A stretch of DNA of 64,000 nucleotides from Protea cynaroides (lineage: Eukaryota > Streptophyta > Magnoliopsida > Proteales > Proteaceae), in NCBI GenBank assembly GCA_028583415.1, contig CM053274.1, forward strand, positions 91,023,549-91,087,548, read 5' to 3'. Below are positions 49,122 to 61,100 of the stretch, piece by piece. How positions within the stretch are numbered: the stretch's first letter is position 1; each line of letters begins with the position of its first letter. Below the pieces are notes generated by a model, which did no database searches, was not told where the DNA came from, and was given only the letters and a program-made list of their open reading frames with translations. The translations under genes were made by a program, and so were the position numbers.

Positions 49122-52100
49122 ATATTGTTCCAAACTGAAGCTCTCACATTCCCTCATGCTCTAGCTTGAAAGAGGAGAGGGGGGGAGGAGAGGTGTTAAC
49201 TAATATTATTGTAAAGGAATGGGCCTGTTTAGCCAGGCCCATCACCGATTAGTCTAAGTGATTTCTTATTTAAGAGTTTAGTGATGGGCCTGAATAATCA
49301 GGCCCAATACTGATTTAATTAAGAGCCCATGTGGCCTGCTTATCTCCTTTTCTACATATCTCTTATCCTTCTATTAATTTGTTTGTAACTAGGACTCTGA
49401 CTTGTAGAGTCCTAGATAGGTCTATTAGTTATTTAGTTTGTAAGTAGGACTCTGAGTTGTAGAGTCTTATTAGCTTTTTCTACATCTATAAATAGTGTCT
49501 AGGAGGAGAGGCAAATAACAATTGATTCTGCTGCTCTCCCCTTTTCTTCTCCTAATTTCTCATCTTGGTTTTACTGTTTTCCATTTCTAATTCTGTTACA
49601 TGTTCAATGGATAATATTGAAGGGACATGCAGGACTGGAGCAGGAGAACAGAATCTGAAGTAAACAGCAAAACAGTATAGTATCGACTCACCTTTAGGCC
49701 TTGAAAATCAACCCTATCGGCCCAAGAAGAATCCACTCCTCCACTGTGAATCCACACAGGAATTCTAACTTACTAACAGACTTTCTAAAATCAAATAAAA
49801 ATAGATCTGTTTGCAAAACAAAAATAGGAAAAAAAAATATAAAACTCAATCTAGTCACAATCTACTGCTGCTGGAATCTTCTAGAACTTGCTATTGCTGT
49901 ACATAATTAAATCTCAAGACCAAATCAAGGAATTGATCAGTCCTTCCCCCTTTTACTTCTTCTGGCTGCATCACAAATTCTCAATGAAATATTTGTTCCA
50001 GCCAAAGCTTTCCCCTAATTGGTCAGTATCTAACCTAGAAGCCATCAACATTATTTTGGTTAGAGTTCATTTGCCTCTTCTGCATAAAGGACATATCATG
50101 TATAAGGGACATATCAAGGCTTTCTTTCTTTTTATTCTAGAGCAACTATTCCCTATAAATTCTGCTCCACCAATATGTCCTTTTTATTGATTAGAATAAA
50201 TAAGCAGTTTGGGGAATTTCATGGGTTCATATAATAAATAAATTCAATGTTTACAAATAAGAAACTCCCAATTTTAGCATATTAAGCTAGAAGGCACACC
50301 ACATGCAGAATCTATATATATGCAAGGAAATACCTTTGGACATTTAGGCCCCTCATTTAGGCATTTTTCTGAAGCAGGTGTTTGCACAAAAGTCACGAAC
50401 TCTGTGATCGCCTCAGAGAGGCCATCCGAATCAGAGATAAGATATGTGTGGAAGGATCGGCAAACTGCTATGCGGGCAAAGGAATTATTATTTACATACA
50501 CCGACCTCAAATCAGTCAAATCTCCTGGCTTTAGCTTTGGATAAACTGAATATAGGTAACATGTTATTAAGTAATCCAAGACAGCATCTCCAAGAAACTC
50601 GAGTCGCTGGTAAGGCAGCAGGAGTGATACTAAATATGTTAATATGAATTCTTTCAAGAATGAGTTCAAATAATTAAAGAAGAAACCAAGTCCCACTTCA
50701 CTTCTGGAAGCAAAGAATAAAGTGCATACCTGATAGCATCCTCCTGAAGGATGGTTAAAAGAAGGGTGCACAAATGCCTGTACAAGAAGACCTTTATGCA
50801 GAAACTGGTATCCTAACAAATTTTCAAGGGAAGCAATATCCACAGAATCAGCAAGCGACATGTAACCGTAGCTTGCTGTGCAAATTTTAGAAACTTGTGA
50901 ATCTTCAATGTCCACTTCTATACCAATCCATTTAAGAAACGCAATTGCAGCTTTAAAGCCACTGTCAACTAGGAATGCTCCAATCAGGGCTTCCACCACA
51001 TCTGCAATAGTTTTCTTGTGTAACCAATGATGGCATCTACTGCACTTCACATCACTAGCATCTTCTCCATGTGCTGCTTCCCTTCCATTATTTTTCTGAC
51101 AATGAATTATTGACTCTGTGTCTTTATCACAGATTCTTGGACAAGGACGGCCAAATGCAAAGAATTGGCACGGCTCAAATGGTTGATCACGTATGTACAC
51201 CTGAAATGTGAATGAAGACTTTAGTGATAGAATTCCACAACTAAAACTTATCTGCTAAATTTTCAAATATTAAAAAACAACATATTATATTAATGTAAAG
51301 CCAATATTAAACTTCAAACAATATAAATACGTGGTCAGAGTCCATAATTGAACTTAGAACCTAAGTATCTGAAAAAGAAGTGTAATTCCTAGCATAGTTA
51401 TCACGGAGGCAAGGGGACCCAAGGCATTAGAGGGTCTCCGAACACCCGAGATGCCAGCTTAGGCACTCTAGTCTCCAAGGCACCTAGACGCCTTCTTGAT
51501 AACTATAAATTCAAGGAAAACAATTTGGGACCCATAGGGGTGGTATTAATGCCTTAAATATGTTTTTGTTGTTTATGACAATCCAATGGTTGCTTGGGGA
51601 AATATTGTCAACTAATCAGTCAAAGGCGAGGATTTCATTGAATCGTCAAAAAATTAAATTTTCTTTTTGGGTGAATAAAAGAATGTATTAACAACACCCC
51701 GAAAAGGAGAGAGCAAACCTAGGTTACAAATGGTCACGATGGGGGAGGACCCATCTCGGACTGGCAAGGCACTAGCGCCAGTCTAAGATGGGGCTAGCTG
51801 CCCTCCCTCTCTTTCCTTTTAGGTATTACCATTTAGGTTGTTACCTCTTTTATTTTTTTGTTTCTTATTCCTTGTTATTGCCCCTTTGGGTTGTATCCTA
51901 CATTCCTATGTCTATAAATATTGAGTGCATTGGGCAATCCACAATTACAGTTGTGACTCTCATAGTTACAGAATTCTTTATCTCTTCTCTCTCCATTTTC
52001 TTTTTATTTATTTACATGATATCAGAGCAAGGTCTTTAAGAATTGTTTCATAACTTTAGATCTTGTTCTTCCTTACCTACAATACTCTTTTGATATTGAT

Positions 52101-55100
52101 TGACTCTCTATTCACTTTCAAAGTTGCATCTTTAAGAAAAAGGAGGTGAGAGCACCTCCTAATTTTCAGTTCTACCAACATGTGGTAGTAATATCATAGT
52201 AATATCAATTTTATGCAGGAAAAGTTCCTTTGATGCTATTATTGATTGGTGATATTGGTTTTATGGAGGAGGATTTTCTGTTGATATGCGGTGAAGCTAC
52301 TGTGAAGCATATCAATTTTTCGGATCTACATGGAAGAAAATTTTGGTTAGTTGAATCTCTATTTTGATCCTATCCTATTCTTTAAAGCAGATCGACTCTT
52401 CTCATCGATTCTATGATTCATTTTCTGGTTCGTTGTTCTTTTGGGGGAGATCGAGGGTTGAATAACGAGTCTCGATTATGTTGGTGCCTCCTGGTTGGCT
52501 GAACCGAGTATTGAGATCAGTTTTTTGGAGTGTAGCTTCTCGGTTAACTGAACCGATTCTTATCTTATTTTTGGCTTTTCGATTGGCTGAAATGATTATT
52601 GAGATCTCTTATTTGTGGTATTAATGGCTGAAATTTCTGAATCCAAGAGCACTAAGACTAAGGTGGTGTCTTCTTCTTCTCATTGTATTACGGAAAGAAA
52701 CTAGAAGGATTTAACAATTTTCAGCAATGATGAAAAATTATTAAATTGGTTTTGACAGGTTGGGATCAACAGGGTCACCTAACCAAAACCAAGTCTAGTG
52801 CTGATATTACTTGAGACACTGTTGATGCCCAGATTTTGGGCCAGCTACTCAATTCTATAGACAATTCTATTGTGGACCTTGTTACTCACATTGATACAGT
52901 AAAAGAGTTACAGAATTATTTAAATATATCATATTCTGGTCACAATAATTTGTCCCGAGTTTATGAGCTGTCACAGGAATCCTATCGGGTGGATCGGAAA
53001 GGTCATCCTCTCACACAGTATTTTGCAAAGGATCTATGAGGAACTTAATTCTCTACTTTCCATTAGTGAGGATGTGCCGATGTGCAGAAGATGCAAGAAC
53101 AACGGGAATAATTGGTCGTCATGGGCTTGATAAGTGGCCTTGGCCCTAAATACGATGCTGTTAGTTCTCAAGTTCTTTGCAATGCCACTGTGGCTTCTTT
53201 GGGCAACGTCACCATGGCAGGCCGCTCATGTGGATAGTTCGGCCATTGTTTCTTGACGGTCTAGCCATGGAATGGATCATGGTTCTTCTTTTGGTCATGG
53301 GTAAACTCCTGGTACACTGATTCCCTCAAACCTTTTTGGTACACCAACTCGCACTTCCCATCATTATGGGAAGCTTGGTTATATTCAACGTTTCTTTTGG
53401 AAGCTTCATGGAAAACCCCCTCAGCAGTAGTTTCCCAACTCTACAGCCAGTTCTAAATCTCTAGCTTCGTCCGCACCGTCTAAGGGAAAGATGGTCCAGA
53501 TGACTGATGATGTGTACACTCGCTACATTCAGTATTAGACTACCCAATCCACCTGATCTTTTACTGCTACTTTTGTCCAGACAGGTAATGCCATTGTGTC
53601 TCTCATCCTCTCACTCTTGGATAATTGAATCAAGTGCTTCTGATCACATGTCTGGGGTTTCAGGTATATTTTCCTTCTTTGCCCTTCCACTTCCAGTGTC
53701 ACTTTGGCTAATGGTTCTTCGTTCAAAGTCAATGGAACTGGGACTGTTCATCCCACACCTTCTATATCCCTATCTTCGGTTCTCCATTTACCTAATTTTT
53801 TGTTCAACTTATTTTTAGTCAGTAAGCTTACTTATACTTACAATTGTTATGTAACCTTTTTTTTTCCTAACCGAGTTTTTAAGGATCTTATGGGAAAAAG
53901 GGGGAGTGTGTTTACTTGAGGAATCGACTTCTGTTGCAAGCTCAAGTGATCTGTCTCTGCATTAGCTTCATTGTCAGTTGGGCCATCTGTCTCTCCAGTG
54001 TTTAAAAAGACGATCTATGTTTTCTTTTTCTTTTCAGTCTAGACTGTGAGTCCTATTAATTTAGGAAGCTCCACTGTGTGAATTGTTCCCCTCAAGTCAA
54101 TAAATGATCTACGCACCCTTTTTCTTTACTCCACAAAGTATGGGGATAGTGTTCGGTCACTTCCAAGTTAGGATTCATTATTTTGTCACTTTTGTGGATG
54201 ATTATTCAAGAGTAACCTGGATTTATCTAACTAAAAATTGTTCGGAATTATTTTTAATCTTCTATGCTTATGTTCAAGAATTTCAGACACAATTTCAAAA
54301 ATCTATTCGTGTTTTTCAAATTGATAATGCAAAAGAATATTTTTTAGGTCAGTTTTCACACTTTATGGCTGAACGGGGCATTGTTCATCAATCTTCTTGT
54401 CCTGACACACCCCAACAAAATGATGTAGCAGAACGAAAAAATTATCATTTGATAACAGTTACTCGATCCCTTCTTTTTAAATGAAGGTGGCCAAATTTTT
54501 TTGGGGAGACGTTGTTTTGACGGCATGTTATCTTATTAATTGCGTGTCATCTTCTGTTTTTGGTAGTGGTATTCCCTACTCGTTGTTTCCTTCTGAATCG
54601 CTTTTTATGCTCCTCCCTTTATCTTTGGATGTGTTTGCATTGTTAGAGATCATCATCCTGGTTGGTCTAAACTAGAGCCTCATGCTTTCAAGTGTTTATT
54701 TATTGGGTACTCTTGTACTCAAAAGGGCTATCGTTGCTACTTACCAGAAAACCAAGAAAATATTTATATCACCCCTGATATTTCATTTTTTGAGTCCACC
54801 ACGAGTCCGGCTAGGTCCTTTATTGCTTCTAAATTGTATGATGATTTCCTTACATTCATTGTCGAATACTTTGTTTCGTAGGTTCCTCCTCCTCCATCGG
54901 TCATCTAGCAGGTTTACCGACAACGTCCTCGACTCGATCCGGTGCCCCCAGCCTCCTTTGCACCTACCATCATTTCTTCGTATGAGGATCCCGCACCAGA
55001 TTTAAGTACATCTTCCTCTGATCTTGACATTCATATTTTTCTTCGTAAAGGAGTTCGGAATTGCACTCAACATTTAATTTCGAACATTGTCTCTTCCTCT

Positions 55101-58100
55101 GGTTTCTCTACTTCCTTTTATTCTTATCTAACCACAATAAAGAGTCATCCCCTTCCCAAGTCTGTCGCAGAGGCATTATCTAGTCCTAACTGGAGAACTA
55201 TAGAAAAATTGTTGGCTTTAGAAGTCAACTATATGTGGGATCCTGTGCCCCTCTCTGTGGGCAAATCTGCTATTGGTTGTCGGTGGGTATATGTGGTCAA
55301 GGTCAACCTTGATGGGTCCCTTACTCATTTGAAGGCACACCTAGTCGCCAAGGGTTATACATAGGTGTATGGTGTTGATTATCTAGATTCCTTTTCTTCA
55401 GTGATTAAGCTTGCTTCCGTCCACATCTTGATCTCTCTTGCTACTTCTCATCACTTGCCCCTACACCAATTAAATGTAAAGAACACTTTCTTGCATGGTG
55501 ACCTCCATAAGGAGGCTTATATGGTACGTAAATTGAAGAAGTCATTATATGGGTTGAAGCAATCTCATCGGACATGGTTTGGTTATTTCACAGAAGTCTT
55601 TTGCAACTTCAGCTTATCTCGATGTAATAGTGCTCACTCGGTGTTTTATCGAAATTCTTCTGGAGCAAGGAGGATTTTTCTTATCATTTATGTTGATGAT
55701 ATAGTAATGACAAGAGATGACAGTACCAGTATCGACAGCCTGAAGACTAATTTGTAGCGACAGTTTCACACCAAAGATCTGGGTTGCTTGATGTACTTTT
55801 TGGGAGTTGAGGTGACTCACTCATGGAAAGGTATTTCTCCTTCTTAGAAGAACTACGTTCTAGATTTACTCACCGAAACACAATTGTTTAAGTCTAAACC
55901 TATGGATACCCCAATGGATCCTAAGGCCAAACTTACCATTGATAAGGGTGATATTTTGCCTAACCTTAAGAGGTATTGTAGACTGGTTGGGAAGCTAAAC
56001 TATCCCACTGTGACTCGTCTTGATGTGGCCTTTCCAATCAATGTTGTGAGTTAGTTTCTATCCTCTCCTCGGACACCTCATTGGGATGATGTTAGTTGCA
56101 TTTTGCATTATCTCAAGAAGGCTCCAGAATGTGGTCTTTTATATTCTAATCATGGACATGGATGTATTGAGGTTTTTTGGATGCTAATTGGGTTGGATCT
56201 CCCATTCATCGACAATCTACCACTGGGTATTTTACTTTTGTTGGTGGAAATTTGGTATCCTGAAAGAACAAGAAACAAATTGTCATCGCTTGGACCATTG
56301 CAGAGTCTAAGTACCATGCCACGGCACATGTCACATTTGAGTTGATGTGGGTCAAGTAGTTATTAGTCGAACTTGGTTTTCTACAGACGTCTTCCATGCA
56401 ACTGTGGTGTGACAACCCAACCGCCATTCATATTGCTTCCAACCCTATGTGTCATAAGAGGACTAAGAACATTGAGGTTGACTATTACTTCATTCAAGAG
56501 AAACTTCTCCAAGGGATTGTTTCTCCCCGCCATGTTCGTATTGGAAAACAACTTGCTGATGTGTTTACCAAATCTTTGGGTAATGGATGAATTACATATA
56601 TTTGTAACAAGTTGGGCATGATTGATATATATGTTCCAGCTTTAAGGAGAGTGTCACGATGGGGGAGGACCCATCTCAGACTAACGCTAGGCGCAAATGC
56701 CAATTTGAGATGGAGCTTGTTGTCCTAGCTAGCTGTCCTCCCCCTCTTTCCTTTTACCTCTTTTATTTTCTTTGTTTGTAATTCCTTGTTATTGCCCTTT
56801 TGGGTTTGTATCATATGTCTATAAATATTAAGTGCATTGGGTAGTCCACAATTACAATTGTAACTCCCATAGTAACAAAACTCTTTCTCTCTTCTCTCTC
56901 TCTCTCTTTTCTGTATATTTATTTATAACGTGAACCTTGCTGAAAACCTAATTGCAGGAGAGTGAGATTCTGAATTTACATTCACCTTTAGAAAACTAGA
57001 AACACACTATGAATGGAGGAAATGAGCAAATACGGCCTTAATTGTGATCAACATTTGTTCCAAAAAGATTTCCCATTTGTTTTATGCATCTATAATTCTG
57101 TTTTTGTTGTATTACCATATGTGATCCACTACAAGCCCTTAGGTCTTTCTGTTGTGATGTTCATATTTTTTATGTATTGGTCTGAAAATCCTAGCCTACT
57201 TAGACAGGAGAATGTTTTGTACGACTATTGTGATCATCAAGCATAATAACCTAAGTACTTAACTAATAACCATTTATGAACAGCTATCTGCATATCTTAC
57301 ATTAGGCTTAACCAACAACAATGTATGAACTATGAAGATACATTTGGTGATCTTACATGATGGCTTAAACAGAACATAATTTGTCAAGATTGTAAAGATG
57401 AGGGTTAAACCGTGGGCACGATAACTGGTACACCAGAGGTGCTTTGGCTATTTCTGATGTTTTTGTACTTACTAGTTATTTCTTATACCCTCCAGTATAA
57501 GGATATTTTGTACTAGTATATTGTACAGATCGTTGGAAGTGTGTCCATCAAATATACATTAGATTATTTAATGTGAATTAAACAATTTTTAATTAAGAAT
57601 TAAAAATAATATTTCTTATGGATGGTTAGGTGGATCACCCAATGTGATTGGACTACTTACCAATTTAGCAAATAAGGGAGTCTAAGACAACAAGAAAACT
57701 AAATCCTATAAATAAAAGAAGGGGCAGGAGAGGAAGTGGATGAAGTCTCCACGATTTGGATTATCTCTCTCCTTTTCTACGTTTTGGCTCTTCCCTTTCA
57801 TTTTAGATCTAGGCTAGGTTCGAGGTGCCGGTTTCGACCAGCCTTGAAATTGAGTTATCTCGAGTTTCGACCAGGTTTCAATCGAAACTTAGGTTTTTTT
57901 TGGGACATCTCGAAACCTTGGTTTTAAGGCCCAAAAGTGTTTTACTTGATCTGATTTTTTTTTGTAGCCTATTAAAAAAGGATTAAAGTATTGCATATTG
58001 GTAGTGTATTGATTAGGAAATTTTAAGAGACGTGTCGTAGCGTATCGTGGAAACAATGGATATGTTAGGATACGGGGCAAGACACGCATAGAAATGATTA

Positions 58101-61100
58101 GAGAACATACAAACACATTTTTTAAGCACAAAAACACTATAATAAGCAATCTTGAAGTATTTTCAAGAATTGAAGACATATTTGATGACATACAATGAAT
58201 TATATAAATGTAGGTTTTCAGCAAGGAAAGACTAGAAAAGTGGAAAAAAATCAGTTGTATCAAGCTTTATATGTGCGTATCGACCGTATTGAACCATATC
58301 GGTTCGTATTGAGGTGTATTGAACAGTATTGGTTTGTATCAAGGTGTATCGAGCCGTATCGGTTAGATACACTTCAATACAAGTTTTATTTTTTTTTATG
58401 GAAAAAATAGATACTTAAGTGTATCGACACGTATTGAGTGTATCGACTGTATCGAAGTATATCGAGCTGTATCGGTTCGATACGATCGATACATGTGGAT
58501 ATACTTTTTGTTTTAAAAAAAGAGTAACGTATCGACCACTGTCGATACAGATACGTATCGTTCAATACGGGGCGTATCGTTTAATACTTAAAACGAACCT
58601 ATTTTAACCATTTTACACCTATTTCCAGATTAATTTAACAAAAAAACATTCAAAATGATAATATGTGACGCGGACCCAAGTTTGCTAATGTATGGTAAGT
58701 CCTAAGATTGTGAACAAAGTTAAGTAGACAACACTTATTTATGACTAATATCATTTAAGTTAAAATATTATTCATAAATAACACCCCCCATTGGAATCTA
58801 ATAAAAATAGTCTAAAATGCAAATTCCAAAAGGATAGGAAGTCAATATTCTAGTTCAAGAACAAAACTAGATTTTTTGGTGTAGTGGGGATTTTCAACTT
58901 CCAACTCTTAGGTTTTGTTTTTTCAAATCTAAAAATTCCATAAATCTTATTATAGTAAAGTATCACTAAAAATCGAGAGTGCACGAAAATAATCTCTTGT
59001 TTTGATGTACAAAAAATTATTTTCATCCAGGGCGACTTTAAACAGCATTCCCATACTACAAACAAGGTTTGACCAGATCATAACTTCTTCAATATAACTT
59101 TGATTCAAGCAATCTTTGATTTGTTGCAAAGCTGGCATAATCAGATTCCCATCAATCTGAGATTGCTTAAATATGAGTTACAGTGAATGAGCTACACTCC
59201 AATCAAACCTTATTCAAAGTTGCAAATGCTATTTAAAGTCGTCGGATTGGAAATATTTTTTTGGGCATTATAGCAAGAGATTATTTTGACACACTGGTTT
59301 TTAGTAATGCATTACTATAATAAGATTTATGGAATTTTTATATTTGGGAAAAAACTAGCATTTGCAAGTTGACAAATGCCCCGCATCCAAAAATCTGGTT
59401 TCTAATCATGAACTGGGGGGTTGATTTTTTATCCTTCTGGAATTTTATTTTAGACTCTTTCTATTGGATTCAAATGGGAAGTGTTTGCTTATTTATGAAT
59501 AATATTTTAAGTAAATGAAATATAAAGAAACATATACTTAAATGACATTAGTCATAAATAAGTACTACTTAATAAGTGTTGTATGTGTACTGTTCCTGGC
59601 TTTGGAGTTAAAATCTAGTCAAGTTTGGATTGAAACCTAGCCTTTTATAAGGCTGGTTGGACCAAACCTGGATTGAAACCAGGTTTCGGTCCAAACCTGG
59701 TCAAGTTGGACCAGGTTTCGATTTCAGTACCGACCTTAGGTTTAGTTTCAACTTTAGTCGAAACCGAGTCATGCAGGTCGAAATGGCACCTTGAACCATG
59801 GATCTAGGGTTTTGAACCATAGGATTGTGAAGGAATTCACTCCATTCATAAGGGTTGTTGCGTGAACGTTGTTGCTCCCTACTGCTGCTACTTTGGACGA
59901 GAGTTGTATTCCTATGAGGTATTGCACTTGTGGTACACCATGTAACTTTTGTCCCTTCCATTAGATGGATTGAAATCCCTAATCTCCTTGGAGCACAATC
60001 ATCATTAAATTCTACATTAAATTTATTTTTTGTCCCCTTCTATGAACACATATTACCTACAAATATAATATCCTTTGGGTGGTTCAATCAAGGGGATCAC
60101 CCTCCAAATCAGTAATTTTTATTTTTGTTTCTAGGTTAACATGGTACCAGATCAGGTTCTGATTCTACCTCCGTTCCTTCCTGTTCCATCCCATTCTATC
60201 TGTGCATGTGTACGCAGTTTAGCCCTGCCTACACATGAGGGGGAGTCTTGGGAGAATAGTCCCACACTGGTTCCCCTTGAAAGCCTTCCTTATCTCACAT
60301 GCCTATGATTCCCACCACCCAATAGTTCGAACTTTTGGATTGGATGTTTACATGGTGTCAGAGCCCTTATATAGTACGACCTTCACGAGTACCGTCATCT
60401 CCACGTGCCCCAGGCCATAAGCACCTCTGGACGAAGCACTGCTCGTCCTCTATATCTGCTTCATATACACTTGGTATTCTCTGCTACAACTCTCTGCTGT
60501 TTCAGCCACCCATGATCGCCCTCTATTTCAACCACCGCCACCGTGTTTCTGCTACACCTAACCACGACTCTACTGCCCATCGTCGCCCATGTCCACCTCT
60601 TCTGATGTACCCCTCAACCAACTTTTGTGCATCTCGTCGCCCCCCTTGCCACTGTTGTTCCTGACCCCCCACCTCCCTGCTTCCTACCTTCTTTGCTTCC
60701 CAGCCGACTTGGCTTTACCTCGGCTTCCCTGCTTCCTATGACCTCCCTTCGCACCCCCTCGGCACCTCCCCAGTGTTCCCTGCTTCCCACACCCTCCTAC
60801 AACCTTCGACGTTGCTTATTGTCAGGCCCTCCCCGCCATCTTCTTCCTTGCTCTCCCACGATCGCCCTTGGCTTCTCTGCACCTCTGCTCCTTCCATCAT
60901 TGTCCTTGCTCTCCCTACGTTCCCTCTTCATCTATCTCCCTTCCCTTTTGTTACGATAAACCCTCACCCATCACCAAACACCTATTACTGTCACCTAGTC
61001 TTGTCAACCATCACCCTGTAACCCATCACCACCCCTATCAGCCACTACGTGCTCCCCTGCAATACACTGTTGCGCTCTTCTTTGCTGTGTCCACAGCTGT

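Noticed and set aside
58850..59138. Two overlapping minus-strand open frames of 62-71 codons
   Set aside because: They sit in one arm of the 58.7-59.6 kb palindrome.
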